Below, one piece after another: positions 26,183 to 35,069 of a stretch of 64,000 bases of DNA (positions within the stretch are counted from its first letter, which is position 1; the number at the start of each line of letters is the position of its first letter). The notes under the pieces are model-generated. The model was not told the DNA's origin and ran no database searches. It saw nothing but the letters and a program-made list of their open reading frames with translations. This DNA is from Nocardia takedensis NBRC 100417 (lineage in GTDB: Bacteria > Actinomycetota > Actinomycetes > Mycobacteriales > Mycobacteriaceae): assembly GCF_000308695.1 (NCBI RefSeq), contig NZ_BAGG01000068.1:62001-126000 (forward strand). The letters run 5' to 3'. A program made the translations under genes and the position numbers.

Positions 26183-27067
26183 ATGACCCCGAGCGAACTC
26201 ACCCTGCCGCGCGACGGCCTGAGCTTGTCCGCCCGCCGATTCGGCGATCCCGCCGCACCGCCGGTGGTGCTGGTCCACGGATTCCCCGACACCCCGCACA
26301 GTTGGGACGAGGTCGCGCGCCTGCTGGTCGCCGCCGGCTACCAGGTGGTGGCGCCTTGGCTGCGCGGCTACACCATCGGCAGCCACGACCGCGACGCCGA
26401 TTACGACGTGCTCACCGCCGCCGAGGACATCGCCGCCTGGCAGGTCCATCTCGGCGCGGGCCCGGCCCACCTGGTCGGCCACGACTGGGGCGCCATCGCC
26501 GCGGTGCTGCTGGCGAAAACCACGCCCGCGCAGTGGCGTTCGGTGAGCACTCTGGCCGTGCCGCCGATGGGCGGCAGCGCGGGCCTTCGGGCGGCGCTGC
26601 CGTATCTGCCGCGCCAGACCGCGATGTCGTCCTACATGGGGCTGATGCAGTCCGCGGCCGCCCCGCGCCTGCTGGCCCGCTCCGACGCCGCACTCGTCCG
26701 CGCGATCTGGGCGCGGTGGTCGCCGGGCTGGGCGATCACCGAGGACAGTTTCGCCCCGGTCCGCGCGGTGTTCACCGACCCTGATCTGGGGTGGTCGGCC
26801 ACGCGGTACTACCGCGCGCTGTTCAGCCCCCACCGTCCGCGCACCCGTGAGATGTACCGGGTGATGTCGGCTCCGACCGGCGATCTGCCCGCCCTGGCGC
26901 TGTTCGGGGCCGACGACGGGTGCGTCCATCCCGGCTTGCAGCGCGCGCTGGCCGCGGGCGTCGGCGTCGAGTCCGTCACCGTGCCGCGCAGCGGACACTT
27001 CCTGCACGCCGAGCGTCCGGGCGCGGTCGCCGAACATCTTCTGCGGCACTTCCGTTCGGTCGACTGA
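26183..27067 (+). CDS. alpha/beta hydrolase, epoxide-hydrolase-like
   Basis: About 294 residues. The nucleophile elbow is GHDWGA, with Asp101 in place of Ser, as in epoxide hydrolases and haloalkane dehalogenases. The oxyanion motif is VHGFPDTPHSW; the acid lies near FGADDGCV and the His in RSGHFLHAE. The internal ATG at 26183 fits the family N-terminus better than the upstream ATG at 26156. It probably opens an epoxide or acts on a similar substrate. It is followed by a terminator-like hairpin. Confidence 0.82.
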   Translation: MTPSELTLPRDGLSLSARRFGDPAAPPVVLVHGFPDTPHSWDEVARLLVAAGYQVVAPWLRGYTIGSHDRDADYDVLTAAEDIAAWQVHLGAGPAHLVGHDWGAIAAVLLAKTTPAQWRSVSTLAVPPMGGSAGLRAALPYLPRQTAMSSYMGLMQSAAAPRLLARSDAALVRAIWARWSPGWAITEDSFAPVRAVFTDPDLGWSATRYYRALFSPHRPRTREMYRVMSAPTGDLPALALFGADDGCVHPGLQRALAAGVGVESVTVPRSGHFLHAERPGAVAEHLLRHFRSVD

Positions 27068-27124
27068 GACCTCGGCGCGCCGGTTCGGCCCGCACGGTCC
27101 GGGCACACCGGAACCCCGCCGCGG

Positions 27125-27151
27125 TCCGCCTGTCTGGTACGGACAGGCGGA
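27125..27151. terminator. terminator-like hairpin
   Basis: TCCGCCTGTC and GACAGGCGGA make a 10-bp perfect stem with a 7-base loop, about 60 bases after the alpha/beta hydrolase stop. Confidence 0.65.
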
Positions 27152-27775
27152 TTCGGGCTCGCCTCGGTGATCGATCGCGCTGTCACGACCCGGATCGACC
27201 GCGCGCGTGGCGACGCGGGCCCGGGCGGGCGAAAACCGGTGGCGGTCGGTCTCATCCCGGCCGGAGGGGGCGACGCGCGGCGCGGATCGACCGCGACCCG
27301 GATCGGTGTTCGGTGATGGAAAGCGCTGTTCCGCAGTATCATTCGAGTCATGAGGTCGCGACGAACCACTGTCGCAAGCGAACTCGGCGCACCGCCGGGC
27401 GCGCACGGCATCGCCCGCCCAGGAACATCGGTCCACAACCCGAACGTGGATATTCGATGAGCGCGCACGTCGGTATTCGGGGATCGGTGTCGACCGCGGA
27501 GATAGCCGGTGGCGATGATCGAGTGGGTGAATTCCGGCTGGTGGATTCACCGTGCACCCGGCGGCCCGGTCCGGGGACCATCGGCGGCGAGGGGGTGGTT
27601 GCGTTGGATACCCGCCGCCCGTTGAGAACTCGACGGCGTGCGGGTGGGGTCATCGATCGTTACGATGATGCATCATGATTCACTGGTGGATATCTGGCAT
27701 TTCGATTGCCGGGTGTTTACCGTGAATGGTGTCGGAATTATCCGGCCGCTGGATCTCTCGAATCAGGAGGGCTGC
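27152..27775. other. long intergenic region, no clear gene
   Basis: About 620 bases. Frames on both strands are Arg/Pro-rich and unconvincing. GC falls after about 27640, and an AT-rich stretch (27655-27760) probably holds the promoter of the small ORF at 27776. Confidence 0.5.
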
Positions 27776-27940
27776 ATGGTCTTCACACTGCGGATTCCCC
27801 GCACCATCGCCCAGGGTCCGACCTGGACCCGTGTCGTCGCCATCCTCCGGGACGCGGGCGCGGTGGGCGCCGCGCGCGAAACCGCCGTCCCCCGTAGCGC
27901 GCCCGTGCGCGTCGGCGGCCATCGCGCCGCCGCTCACTGA
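27776..27940 (+). CDS. small hypothetical protein
   Basis: A 54-residue ORF. The ATG follows an excellent Shine-Dalgarno (AGGAGGG, 27765-27771). The product begins MVFTLRIPRTIAQGPTW and has no membrane segment; it ends in a basic tail. I do not recognise it. The upstream AT-rich region and strong ribosome site favour translation, but the sequence could be a degraded gene end. Confidence 0.45.
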   Translation: MVFTLRIPRTIAQGPTWTRVVAILRDAGAVGAARETAVPRSAPVRVGGHRAAAH

Positions 27941-28231
27941 ATCCCGGCCCCGGCGGGCGCGTAACCACCGTCCCCCTCGCTTCCGGTCCGGCCGTCTCCC
28001 GCCTCGAATTCGGTGGGGGACGGTCGGCTACGGGGCGACCGGGTCACGAGACCGCCTGCCACATCACGATTCGGCATCGATCCGCGCGGCCCGGATCAGT
28101 CGATCCGGGCGGTCACCACATCCAGCCGCGGGTCCGTATGACGTGCTCGGCCAGATCCACGGTCGCACCACCCCCTGTCGGCCGAATCCCACGGTAGTTC
28201 ACTGGCCCGAGGCGGACTACGGGATGGCCGA

Positions 28232-29032
28232 CTACGGGATGATCGCCAACTGGCGCGACTGGGCCACCAGCGCCCCGGTGGAATCCCAGACGTCGAAATC
28301 CTCTTCGTGGAAGCCGTCGACCAGATGGTTGGTGCGCACCCGGCAGGCCAACCATCCCGGGGCCGGACGGCGGCGGATGTGCACGGTGAGTTCGATGGTG
28401 GAACTCGCGGACATCCCCAGATCGAACACGGCGGGCGGGGCCGCGTCGACCAGCAGGGCCAGCGCGATCGGGTCGGGTTCGCGGCCGTCGGTGAAACGCA
28501 GCCAGAATTCGGCGACATTGGTGCCGCCGGGTTCGCCGCGGAAGAAGCCGGGCACCTCGGCCATCCGGAATTCGACGCGCCGCGCGATCGCCGAGCCGTC
28601 GACGCCCCGCTCCGCGAGCGGATTCACGCAGTCGCGCGGCGGCGGTAGGACCGGCGCCGCGCCGCGTTCGATGGTCGCGCCGCGGGCGGCGGACAGGTCG
28701 GTGAAGGTGGCCAGCACGCGCAGGATCTCACGGTCCTCGCGCAGCAGGGTCGCCGCGCCGGTGGCGGTGCGCCGCCCGATCCGCGCGGTCTCGGTGCGGA
28801 CGACGGCGGGACCGGCCAGGCCCGGGCGCAGGTAGTGCGCCGAGGCGGAGAGCAGATCGGGGTGCGGGATCTCGTTCTTCAGCGTCCGCAGACAGGCGGC
28901 GAGCAGGTAGCCTCCGTTGGCCGTGCCCGCACCGGTTATCCAGCGATCGGACAGGTCCAGGGCGTATTCGTGGTCACCGACCGCCGTGGCGGCGGTATCG
29001 GTGTCGAAGGCGTGGTGCGTCGTCGTGGTCAT
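28232..29032 (-). CDS. TesB-like acyl-CoA thioesterase
   Basis: A 266-residue double hot-dog thioesterase family protein. Typical segments: WITGAGTANGGYLLAACLRT (first hot-dog helix), HYLRPGLAGPAVVRTE, RRTATGAATLLREDREILR, then FDLGMSASSTIELTVHIRRR in the second half and FDVWDSTGALVAQSRQLA at the end. It probably hydrolyses acyl-CoA in the cytosol. The nearly 300 bases downstream (27941-28231) hold no recognisable gene. It is divergent from the XRE regulator across a duplicated palindrome and is its most likely target. Confidence 0.83.
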   Translation of the reverse strand: MTTTTHHAFDTDTAATAVGDHEYALDLSDRWITGAGTANGGYLLAACLRTLKNEIPHPDLLSASAHYLRPGLAGPAVVRTETARIGRRTATGAATLLREDREILRVLATFTDLSAARGATIERGAAPVLPPPRDCVNPLAERGVDGSAIARRVEFRMAEVPGFFRGEPGGTNVAEFWLRFTDGREPDPIALALLVDAAPPAVFDLGMSASSTIELTVHIRRRPAPGWLACRVRTNHLVDGFHEEDFDVWDSTGALVAQSRQLAIIP

Positions 29033-29085
29033 CGGAGCGTCCTTTCGTTCCCGCCGATGATCATCCCCGCGAGGTTCGCGGGTCG

Positions 29086-29127
29086 ATTACCCGGGAGGTA
29101 GGCGCCGTCCATTACCCGCGTGGTAAT
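29086..29127. promoter_or_regulatory. two copies of an ATTACC-N5-GGTAAT palindrome
   Basis: Copy 1 (29086-29102) is ATTACC-CGGGA-GGTAGG. Copy 2 (29111-29127) is ATTACC-CGCGT-GGTAAT, with perfect arms. Their centres are 25 bases apart. They lie in the 130-base gap between the thioesterase and the XRE regulator and probably form the regulator's operator. Confidence 0.65.
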
Positions 29128-29162
29128 CGCGGCGCGGCCCACGGGTTCCTAGGATCGGGACG

Positions 29163-29936
29163 ATGCGCACCCAGACGGCCGGTGACCTGCTGCGGCACTG
29201 GCGGCTCGAACGCAGACTGAGTCAACTGGAACTGGCGGGCCGGGCCGAGACCTCGGCCCGGCACCTCAGTTTCATCGAGACCGGTCGCGCCACGCCGAGT
29301 CGCGCGATGGTGGCCCACCTGTGCGAACACCTCGACATCCCGTTGCGCGAACGCAATCGGATGCTGTTGGCCGCCGGGTACGCCCCCGCCTACGCCGAAC
29401 CGGATCTGGACACCCCCGCGATGGATTCGGTGCGCGCGGCCGTCGGTGCGATCCTGCGCGGTCACGACCCGTATCCGGCGCTCGCGGTGGACCGGACCTG
29501 GAACATCGTCGACGCCAACGCCGGTGTCGCCACGCTGCTGGCCGGTGTCGATCCCGCGTTGCTGCGCCCGCCGGTCAACGCGCTGCGGCTGAGTCTGCAT
29601 CCGGGCGGGATGGCCGGGCGCATCGTCAACCTCGCGCAGTGGCGCGGCCACGTCCTGGCGCGACTGACCCGCCAGATCGAGGTGAGCGGCGCACCGGAAC
29701 TCGTGGCGCTGCGCGCCGAACTGCGCGACTATCCGGGCGGACAGGACGATCCGGGCCTGCCCGAACCCGACCAGGCGGTGGTCCCGCTGCGGTTGCGGCA
29801 CGCGGGGATGGAACTGGCGTTGCTCAGCGTCACCACCGTGTTCGGCACGCCGATGAACGTGACGGTCGCGGAATTGGCGATCGAAACGTTCCTGCCCGCC
29901 GACGACGCCACCCGCGCGGCCCTCACCTCGGGCTGA
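29163..29936 (+). CDS. XRE-type regulator with MmyB-like domain
   Basis: A 257-residue regulator. The helix-turn-helix is at about 8-60 (LLRHWRLERRLSQLELAGRAETSARHLS) with SFIETGRATPS. The C-terminal MmyB-like ligand domain includes ALAVDRTWNIVDANAGVATLL, a PAS-like fold thought to bind fatty-acid-like ligands. Divergent MmyB-type regulators commonly control the adjacent oxidoreductase or hydrolase; here that is the thioesterase. The duplicated palindrome at 29086-29127 is the likely binding site. Confidence 0.87.
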   Translation: MRTQTAGDLLRHWRLERRLSQLELAGRAETSARHLSFIETGRATPSRAMVAHLCEHLDIPLRERNRMLLAAGYAPAYAEPDLDTPAMDSVRAAVGAILRGHDPYPALAVDRTWNIVDANAGVATLLAGVDPALLRPPVNALRLSLHPGGMAGRIVNLAQWRGHVLARLTRQIEVSGAPELVALRAELRDYPGGQDDPGLPEPDQAVVPLRLRHAGMELALLSVTTVFGTPMNVTVAELAIETFLPADDATRAALTSG

Positions 29937-30033
29937 ACGACACTCGCGCCGCGGTGTGGACAGCGCGGGCGCTCCCGCGCTGTCATCGACGCGGTGATGC
30001 CGCACCGTCGTTCGAGCGGGCGCTGTTCCGCGC

Positions 30034-30888
30034 TCAGACGGCCAATGCCGCGGTGGCCGCGGCGAGGGCGCGTTCGCGGTAGGACGGGCCGAACAGCACG
30101 ACGTGCACCAGCAACGGGTGCAGTTGGTGCAGGGGAACGCGCTCGGCCGCGCCGTCGGCGAGCGGGCGCACTTCCCGGTAGGCGGCCAGCATGCGGTCCA
30201 GGTGCGGCGTCCCGAACAGCGCGGCCATCGCGAGATCGGTTTCGCGGTGGCCGCCGTGCGCGGCGGGGTCGATGAGCCGGGCGCGGTCGGCGCTCCAGCG
30301 GATGTTGCCCGCCCACAGGTCGCCGTGGATGCGGGCGGGGGGTTCGTCGGGGCCCGCGAGATCCTCGATCCGCGCGATCACCTGTTCCACCAGGCGGACG
30401 CCGTCGGCACGCAGATGACGTGCCGCGGCGGGCAGGAAGGGTGCCAGGCGGCGTTCGCCGTACCAGCGCGCCCACGTGCCGCTCCCGGGCGCGGTCTCGG
30501 TGTTGTCGAGCGGGAGTCGGGCGATCCACCCGTCCCAGGGCGCGCCGAACGCGGCGGGGGAGTCGGCGTGCACGGCGGCCAGATCGCGGCCGAGGCGTTC
30601 GGCGGCCGCGGCGGTGGGTTCGGCCTCGGCCAGCCACGGCAGCACCAGCAGACCGGGGCCGAGCGCGAGCACGGGCGCGACCGCCGCGGGGACGGGTTCG
30701 GCCAGCCAGCGCAGGCCGCGCGCTTCGGCCGCCAGGGCCTCGTCGCGGTCGACGGCGGCTTTGACGAACACGTCGCGTCCATCGGACAGGACCGCTCGGT
30801 GCAGGCTGCACCCGTGGGCGGCGCCCAGATCCGCGATACCGCGCACGGTTCCGTCGAGCAGTTCGCTCAACCGCGCCGCCAACCTCAT
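30034..30888 (-). CDS. fructosamine kinase family protein
   Basis: A 284-residue APH/fructosamine-3-kinase-fold protein. It has FVK (Lys43, nucleotide), HGDLWAGN (188-195, catalytic Asp190 and metal Asn195) and LIDPAAHGGHRETDLAMAALFG (Asp207 as DFG-equivalent), the last typical of the fructosamine kinase family. It probably phosphorylates Amadori-type adducts for repair of glycated amines, or a small sugar amine. It is flanked by about 100 and 180 bases of non-coding DNA. Confidence 0.85.
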   Translation of the reverse strand: MRLAARLSELLDGTVRGIADLGAAHGCSLHRAVLSDGRDVFVKAAVDRDEALAAEARGLRWLAEPVPAAVAPVLALGPGLLVLPWLAEAEPTAAAAERLGRDLAAVHADSPAAFGAPWDGWIARLPLDNTETAPGSGTWARWYGERRLAPFLPAAARHLRADGVRLVEQVIARIEDLAGPDEPPARIHGDLWAGNIRWSADRARLIDPAAHGGHRETDLAMAALFGTPHLDRMLAAYREVRPLADGAAERVPLHQLHPLLVHVVLFGPSYRERALAAATAALAV

Positions 30889-31069
30889 GACACCTCCGTC
30901 GCCCGCGGATCGCGCGACCCCGCGACGTCGGGCGGATCGCGCGGGGAGCCGTACCGGTGCCGAGCGTACGCACGTGCGGGCGGCGCGTGCGCGGGAAACG
31001 ACGGTCCCGCGCGCACTGGTGACGGCGCGGTGGATCTCGAAGTCGGCGACGCGGTCCTGCGGGGCGGAC

Positions 31070-31945
31070 TCAGCCGTTGGTCTTGGCGATGACGTGTTCG
31101 GCGAAGCGACTCAGGTTGGTGATCTTGGTGTCGAGGGATTCGGTGTCGTGATCGGTGGTGTACGGGTTGCGGAATCCGACGATCACATCGGTGACGCCCT
31201 TGTCCTCGAGACGCTTGACGCCGTCGACGGTGAAGCCGTCCAGCGAGATGACGTGGATCTCGAAGTCCTCGCGCGTGCCGTATTCGGCGCGCAGTTTCGC
31301 CAGTTCGCCGAGCAGACGGTCCAGTTCGGCCGGATCGCCGCCCGCGTGCATCCAGCCGTCGCCGCGCTGGGCGGCGCGCCGCAGCGCGGGCTTGCTGTGT
31401 CCGCCGATCAGGATCGGCACGGGTTCGGTGGACACGGGGCTGATCTTGATCGGCGGGAGGTCGTAGAACTCGCCGTGGAACTCGAAGTATCCGCCCGCGC
31501 ACAGTCCGCGCACGATGTCGACGCATTCGTCCATCCGCGCGCCGCGCTTCTCGAACGGCACGCCCATGATGTCGAAATCGTCGGGCCACGGGCTGATGCC
31601 GACGCCGAATCCGAAACGATTGCCGCTCAGGGCCGCGAGCGAGGCGGCCTGTTTGGCGACCAGCACGGGCGGGCGGATCGGCAGTTTCACCACGAACGGG
31701 GTGGCGCGCAGGGTCGTGGTGGCGGCCAGAATGGCGGCCGACAGGACGAATGCCTCGATGAACGGTTTGTCCTCGAGGAATTCGCGATTGCCGTCCGGGG
31801 TGTAGGGATAGGTGGCGTCGGATTCCTTCGGATAGGCGATGCTGTCGGCCACCGTGATCGACGAATACCCGGCGGCCTCGGCGGCCTGGGCGAGGGGCAC
31901 CCAGTACGACGGGTCGATCATGGCTTCGGCATAGGTGAATCGCAT
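31070..31945 (-). CDS. LLM class F420-dependent oxidoreductase
   Basis: A 291-residue luciferase-like monooxygenase-fold protein. It has FAYAEAMIDPSYW-type start (MRFTYAEAMIDPSYW), YSSITVADSIAYPKESDATYP, FGFGVGISPWPDDF and VPILIGGHSKPALRRAAQRGDGW, typical of the actinobacterial F420 group. It probably uses F420 to oxidise or reduce a hydrophobic substrate. A KstR-type palindrome about 50 bases upstream suggests induction with sterol catabolism. Confidence 0.85.
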   Translation of the reverse strand: MRFTYAEAMIDPSYWVPLAQAAEAAGYSSITVADSIAYPKESDATYPYTPDGNREFLEDKPFIEAFVLSAAILAATTTLRATPFVVKLPIRPPVLVAKQAASLAALSGNRFGFGVGISPWPDDFDIMGVPFEKRGARMDECVDIVRGLCAGGYFEFHGEFYDLPPIKISPVSTEPVPILIGGHSKPALRRAAQRGDGWMHAGGDPAELDRLLGELAKLRAEYGTREDFEIHVISLDGFTVDGVKRLEDKGVTDVIVGFRNPYTTDHDTESLDTKITNLSRFAEHVIAKTNG

Positions 31946-31994
31946 CGGGATCGCCTTTCATCCGGTGGTCTCGGCGGCGACGACCCGTCAAGAC

Positions 31995-32008
31995 TGGAAC
32001 ACGTTCTA
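31995..32008. promoter_or_regulatory. KstR-type operator-like palindrome
   Basis: TGGAACACGTTCTA (minus strand TAGAACGTGTTCCA) fits the TNNAACNNGTTNNA consensus of KstR, the TetR-type repressor of cholesterol catabolism in Mycobacterium, Rhodococcus and Nocardia. It lies 50 bases upstream of the LLM gene. Confidence 0.6.
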
Positions 32009-32203
32009 ATTCTGTCACCCCCAACTAAGCATCACCGCTCGGCGTCGTCAAGAAAGAACTCGATGTCATTGCGATTCTTCGCGATCCGCTCCGGCCCCCG
32101 GCGGCCACCGGGTAGCGTCCGACCCGGTTTCCACGAGTCGAGGACCACGACGGAGGGAAACCGGGGCAGCCCGTACCGAACCCCGACAGATCGGCCCAGA
32201 TCG

Positions 32204-32401
32204 ATGGACGACGCCGACCGCGCCCAAGCCCGAGTATTCCTGCACCTGTTGAGCATGCAGGCCAGGACCCTCACCCGCGAGATCGCCATGACCGCCGGTG
32301 CGGGCGCCGCCACCCGACGGTTGGAAACCGAACTACAGGATGTCCGACGCTACATGGACCGACTCCAGCACCGCTTCCCCGACGCCGTCGCGCCCCGCTG
32401 A
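32204..32401 (+). CDS. small hypothetical protein
   Basis: A 65-residue, mostly helical charged protein (starts MDDADRAQARVFLHLLSMQA; ends DRLQHRFPDAVAPR). No signal, membrane segment or named family is recognised. The codon pattern is plausible, but no strong Shine-Dalgarno is visible. It runs towards the convergent OmpA-like lipoprotein gene, 57 bases away. Confidence 0.5.
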   Translation: MDDADRAQARVFLHLLSMQARTLTREIAMTAGAGAATRRLETELQDVRRYMDRLQHRFPDAVAPR

Positions 32402-32458
32402 GCACGGCGGGACCGACCCGAGGACCCGTCGACCCCGACCGGGCTCGACGGGACGGGA

Positions 32459-32998
32459 TCACGCGCCGACGACCTCGATCTCGGCCTGATCGACCTGCAC
32501 GTCGGACTCCTTCGGATTCCCCTCGGCCCGCACCGTGATCCGGCCGCGATCGATACCGTCGGCCTCCAGCGCCGCGGCGATGTTGGACCCGCGCGCCTCG
32601 GCCAGATCCTTGGCCCTGTCGGCATCGGAATCCTGCGCCCAGGTCTTCACCTCGATCCGGGTGTCGTTGCCCTGCAACGGAACCGCGACCGCCTTCAATG
32701 TCACCTCGTCGAGTGTGCCCAGATCCGAACTGCCCGCGTCGAAGGTGATCGGCGCCGCCGCCAGCGCCGCGTTGATGACGTTCTGGATCCCTTCGCGCGC
32801 CGCGTCCAGCGCCGAACTCACCGCCGCCGACGCCGTGGCCGCCGCACTCGAGTGCGCGGAGTGGTCCGCCGAGGTGTGGGCGGCCGACACACTGGTCGTC
32901 GCGGCGTTGTCGGCCTCGTCGTCGGAACCGCACCCGGTGACCGTCACCAGCGCGGCCGATCCCGCGGCGAGGGCGTACACACATTTCCTGAACAACAT
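32459..32998 (-). CDS. OmpA-like lipoprotein
   Basis: About 179 residues. The ATG at 32998 follows AGGAG. The signal ends in lipobox VTGC (Cys23), followed by an Asp/Ser/His/Ala-rich linker. The C-terminal domain (ITFDAGSSDLGTLDEVTLKAVAVPLQ, then RAKDLAEARGSNIAAALEADGI and ITVRAEGNP) has an OmpA/ArfA-like pattern that could bind cell wall, although the usual SDxxG site is not obvious. It is divergent from a membrane protein at 33156. Confidence 0.7.
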   Translation of the reverse strand: MLFRKCVYALAAGSAALVTVTGCGSDDEADNAATTSVSAAHTSADHSAHSSAAATASAAVSSALDAAREGIQNVINAALAAAPITFDAGSSDLGTLDEVTLKAVAVPLQGNDTRIEVKTWAQDSDADRAKDLAEARGSNIAAALEADGIDRGRITVRAEGNPKESDVQVDQAEIEVVGA

Positions 32999-33155
32999 CG
33001 GCAACTCCTGAATTCGAGGGAAGAACCTGCGCAACATCGGAGGCGATATCGGGGAGAGCGAATTCACGGGGCCTGCGTGGGCGGCACCGAGTATTCCACG
33101 CGCGTGAATACGACGATAGGCACGAAATGATCACCGCGGCGGATTCGACGCGCGG

Positions 33156-33713
33156 ATGACGGAATACTCGAACCCGATGAACGCCGACACCGACACCTGG
33201 CTGCACGGTCCGCTGTTCATGGGCGGTCGACCGTTGACCCGCGCGGACGCCGCGGGACGTATCAGCGCCTACATCTACGGCAACATCCTGGTCCTGACCG
33301 CGCTGGTGCCGATCGTCACCACCCTAACCCACGTCGGGATCCTGATCGTCCTCGGCACAGCGATCTCGACCTTCATCGCGCACGTCTTCGCCGAATCGGT
33401 CGGCCGCAGCGTCACCACCGGGACCTCGCTGACCAGCGCCGAGCGTTGGCGCGAGGTGCGCAACTCGGTGCCCATCCTGACTTCGGCGCTGCTACCGTGC
33501 GCGATCCTGGGCGCGGCGCTGCCCGGCTGGCTGGAACCGCGCACCGCCCAACTGCTCGCCGAACTGGCGATCCTCGCCCGCATCGGCGGCATCGTGTTCG
33601 TCATCGTCCGCCTGCGCGGTCAACGGCCCACCCGCGCCACCATCCTGGGCGCGGGCGGGCTCACCCTGGTCGCGGCCGTCGTCGTCGCCGTCAAGGTGGT
33701 CCTCACGCACTGA
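33156..33713 (+). CDS. four-TM membrane protein, hypothetical
   Basis: A 185-residue protein with about four membrane helices (ISAYIYGNILVLTALVPIVTT, VGILIVLGTAISTFIAHVF, ILTSALLPCAILGAALPGWL, TILGAGGLTLVAAVVVAVKV). I do not recognise the family. ATG 33156 or ATG 33177 could be the start. It is divergent from the OmpA-like lipoprotein and convergent with the HugZ-like gene, nine bases apart. Confidence 0.65.
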   Translation: MTEYSNPMNADTDTWLHGPLFMGGRPLTRADAAGRISAYIYGNILVLTALVPIVTTLTHVGILIVLGTAISTFIAHVFAESVGRSVTTGTSLTSAERWREVRNSVPILTSALLPCAILGAALPGWLEPRTAQLLAELAILARIGGIVFVIVRLRGQRPTRATILGAGGLTLVAAVVVAVKVVLTH

Positions 33714-33722
33714 CCGGAGGGT

Positions 33723-34520
33723 TCACTCCGTTCGCGAGCGCCGTGCCAGCGCCACCGTCGCCGCGCGCAACTCCGCCGCGGCATCGATGCGGGTCTCGTA
33801 ACCCACCCGGGTCCGCGCGACGCCGCGGTCGGTGGTGACCCGCAGATCCAGGCCGTAGCGGTCCGCGCGCTCGCACAGCGCTTCGGTGGCGTCGGGGAAT
33901 CCGCCCAGCACGCGCGCCATCGCCAGCAGCGAATCGGCGTGATCCTCGTTGAGGTGGGTGATCGCGCCCGCCGCGCCGGGCACGACCGGGTCGGGTTCGG
34001 CCGCCGCGTAGTCCTCGGCGCTCGCCGAGTCCATCCGGCCGTAGCCGCCGACCCAGCGGACGCGTCGCACCCGCAGGACCCACAGCGAGAAATCGTTGTA
34101 GTCGATGTAGTAGCGCGCGGCGGGCACCGCCGCCAGATGCGCCTCGCGCGCCGCCTCGGCCTCGACGCCTTCGGGGCGTTCCACGACGCCCGCCAGCGTG
34201 ATCCTGGTGCCCGCCAGCGGATCGGCGGGACCGTTCGGTTCCACGACCGCCAGGCTGGCCCTCGGGTCGTTCGCCAGATTGCGGCCGTGCTCGGCCATTC
34301 GGGACACGCACAGCACGGGTTGCCCGTCGAGCAGTCCGTAGGTGACGAACGAGGCCCACGGCGTGCCGTCGTCGCTGAGGCTGGCCAGCGTCGCGGAATT
34401 GGTCGAGGCCGCAACGGTTCTGGCCTCCTCGGCCGCCGACGGTCGAGCCGGGTTGACCACCGTGGCGGTCGGGGCGGGAACCGAGGGGGCGTCGCCCGGG
34501 TCGCCGTGATCGAGAGTCAT
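33723..34520 (-). CDS. HugZ-like protein (PNPOx + DUF2470)
   Basis: About 265 residues. The ATG at 34520 fits the family N-terminus. An N-terminal pyridoxamine-phosphate-oxidase split-barrel (TNSATLASLSDDGTPWASFV, RASLAVVEPNG) is followed by DUF2470 (AITHLNEDHADSLLAMARVL, EALCERADRYGLDLRVTTDRG). Related proteins in other bacteria bind or degrade haem (HugZ/HutZ). It may process haem imported by HmuTUV encoded elsewhere in this window; this link is inferred. Confidence 0.78.
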   Translation of the reverse strand: MTLDHGDPGDAPSVPAPTATVVNPARPSAAEEARTVAASTNSATLASLSDDGTPWASFVTYGLLDGQPVLCVSRMAEHGRNLANDPRASLAVVEPNGPADPLAGTRITLAGVVERPEGVEAEAAREAHLAAVPAARYYIDYNDFSLWVLRVRRVRWVGGYGRMDSASAEDYAAAEPDPVVPGAAGAITHLNEDHADSLLAMARVLGGFPDATEALCERADRYGLDLRVTTDRGVARTRVGYETRIDAAAELRAATVALARRSRTE

Positions 34521-35069
34521 CTGCCGTCCTTGGTCCGGCCGGGGCCTCTGCTCCGGCGCCGTGCTCGATTGTCGCACCGCCGCCCGTGGCCGGTCAGCGG
34601 TGGGGGATAGCGGATTCCGGACGCGTACGCGGTCGGCGATGTTGCGGTCCGCTCCTTCGGTTTTCACGGCTCGCACGGCTGCGACGTCACGCTGGTAGCC
34701 AGCTAAGTTATCCGGAGTTCTGGTCGTGCCGGAATTCGAAGCCGCGCGAAGCGGGGCGGTGTGTGTTGTGTCGGGCCGATGCCGGAGGTCCGAATCGGGG
34801 CGTTCACCGCCCGTCGCATATCGGGTGATTGATGCGAAACGAGTGCATGTCACAGTGGACAGGCCGGGGACCGTCGAAAGTTGGTCATCGCAGCTGGGAA
34901 GGCTATTGTCGGGGCCGGGAAACGTCCGCGAACCCCTCTCGTTTCCGGTATGTTAATAGATATTCTCACGCAGTTCAGTGGATGCTCCTGAGGAGGTGCA
35001 TCCACCGATGCCCGTCCGGAGCGGGTGTCGCATCCGATGGCACCCGGTGGTGAAGACACGGAGAAGACC
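34521..35069. other. intergenic region upstream of cutinase-like gene
   Basis: About 550 bases. Several short frames are unconvincing. AT-rich stretches near 34700-34735 and 34945-34970 may be promoters. A small palindrome GCTGG-TAG-CCAGC is at 34691-34703 and a larger hairpin at 34978-35005. Confidence 0.5.
34978..35005 (+). promoter_or_regulatory. 5'-UTR hairpin with GGAGG in it
   Basis: GTGGATGC and GCATCCAC (8-bp perfect arms) enclose TCCTGAGGAGGT, which can extend the stem by three pairs. It lies 65 bases before the cutinase-like ATG and could be an RNA regulator, an operator or the terminator of a missed transcript. Confidence 0.45.
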
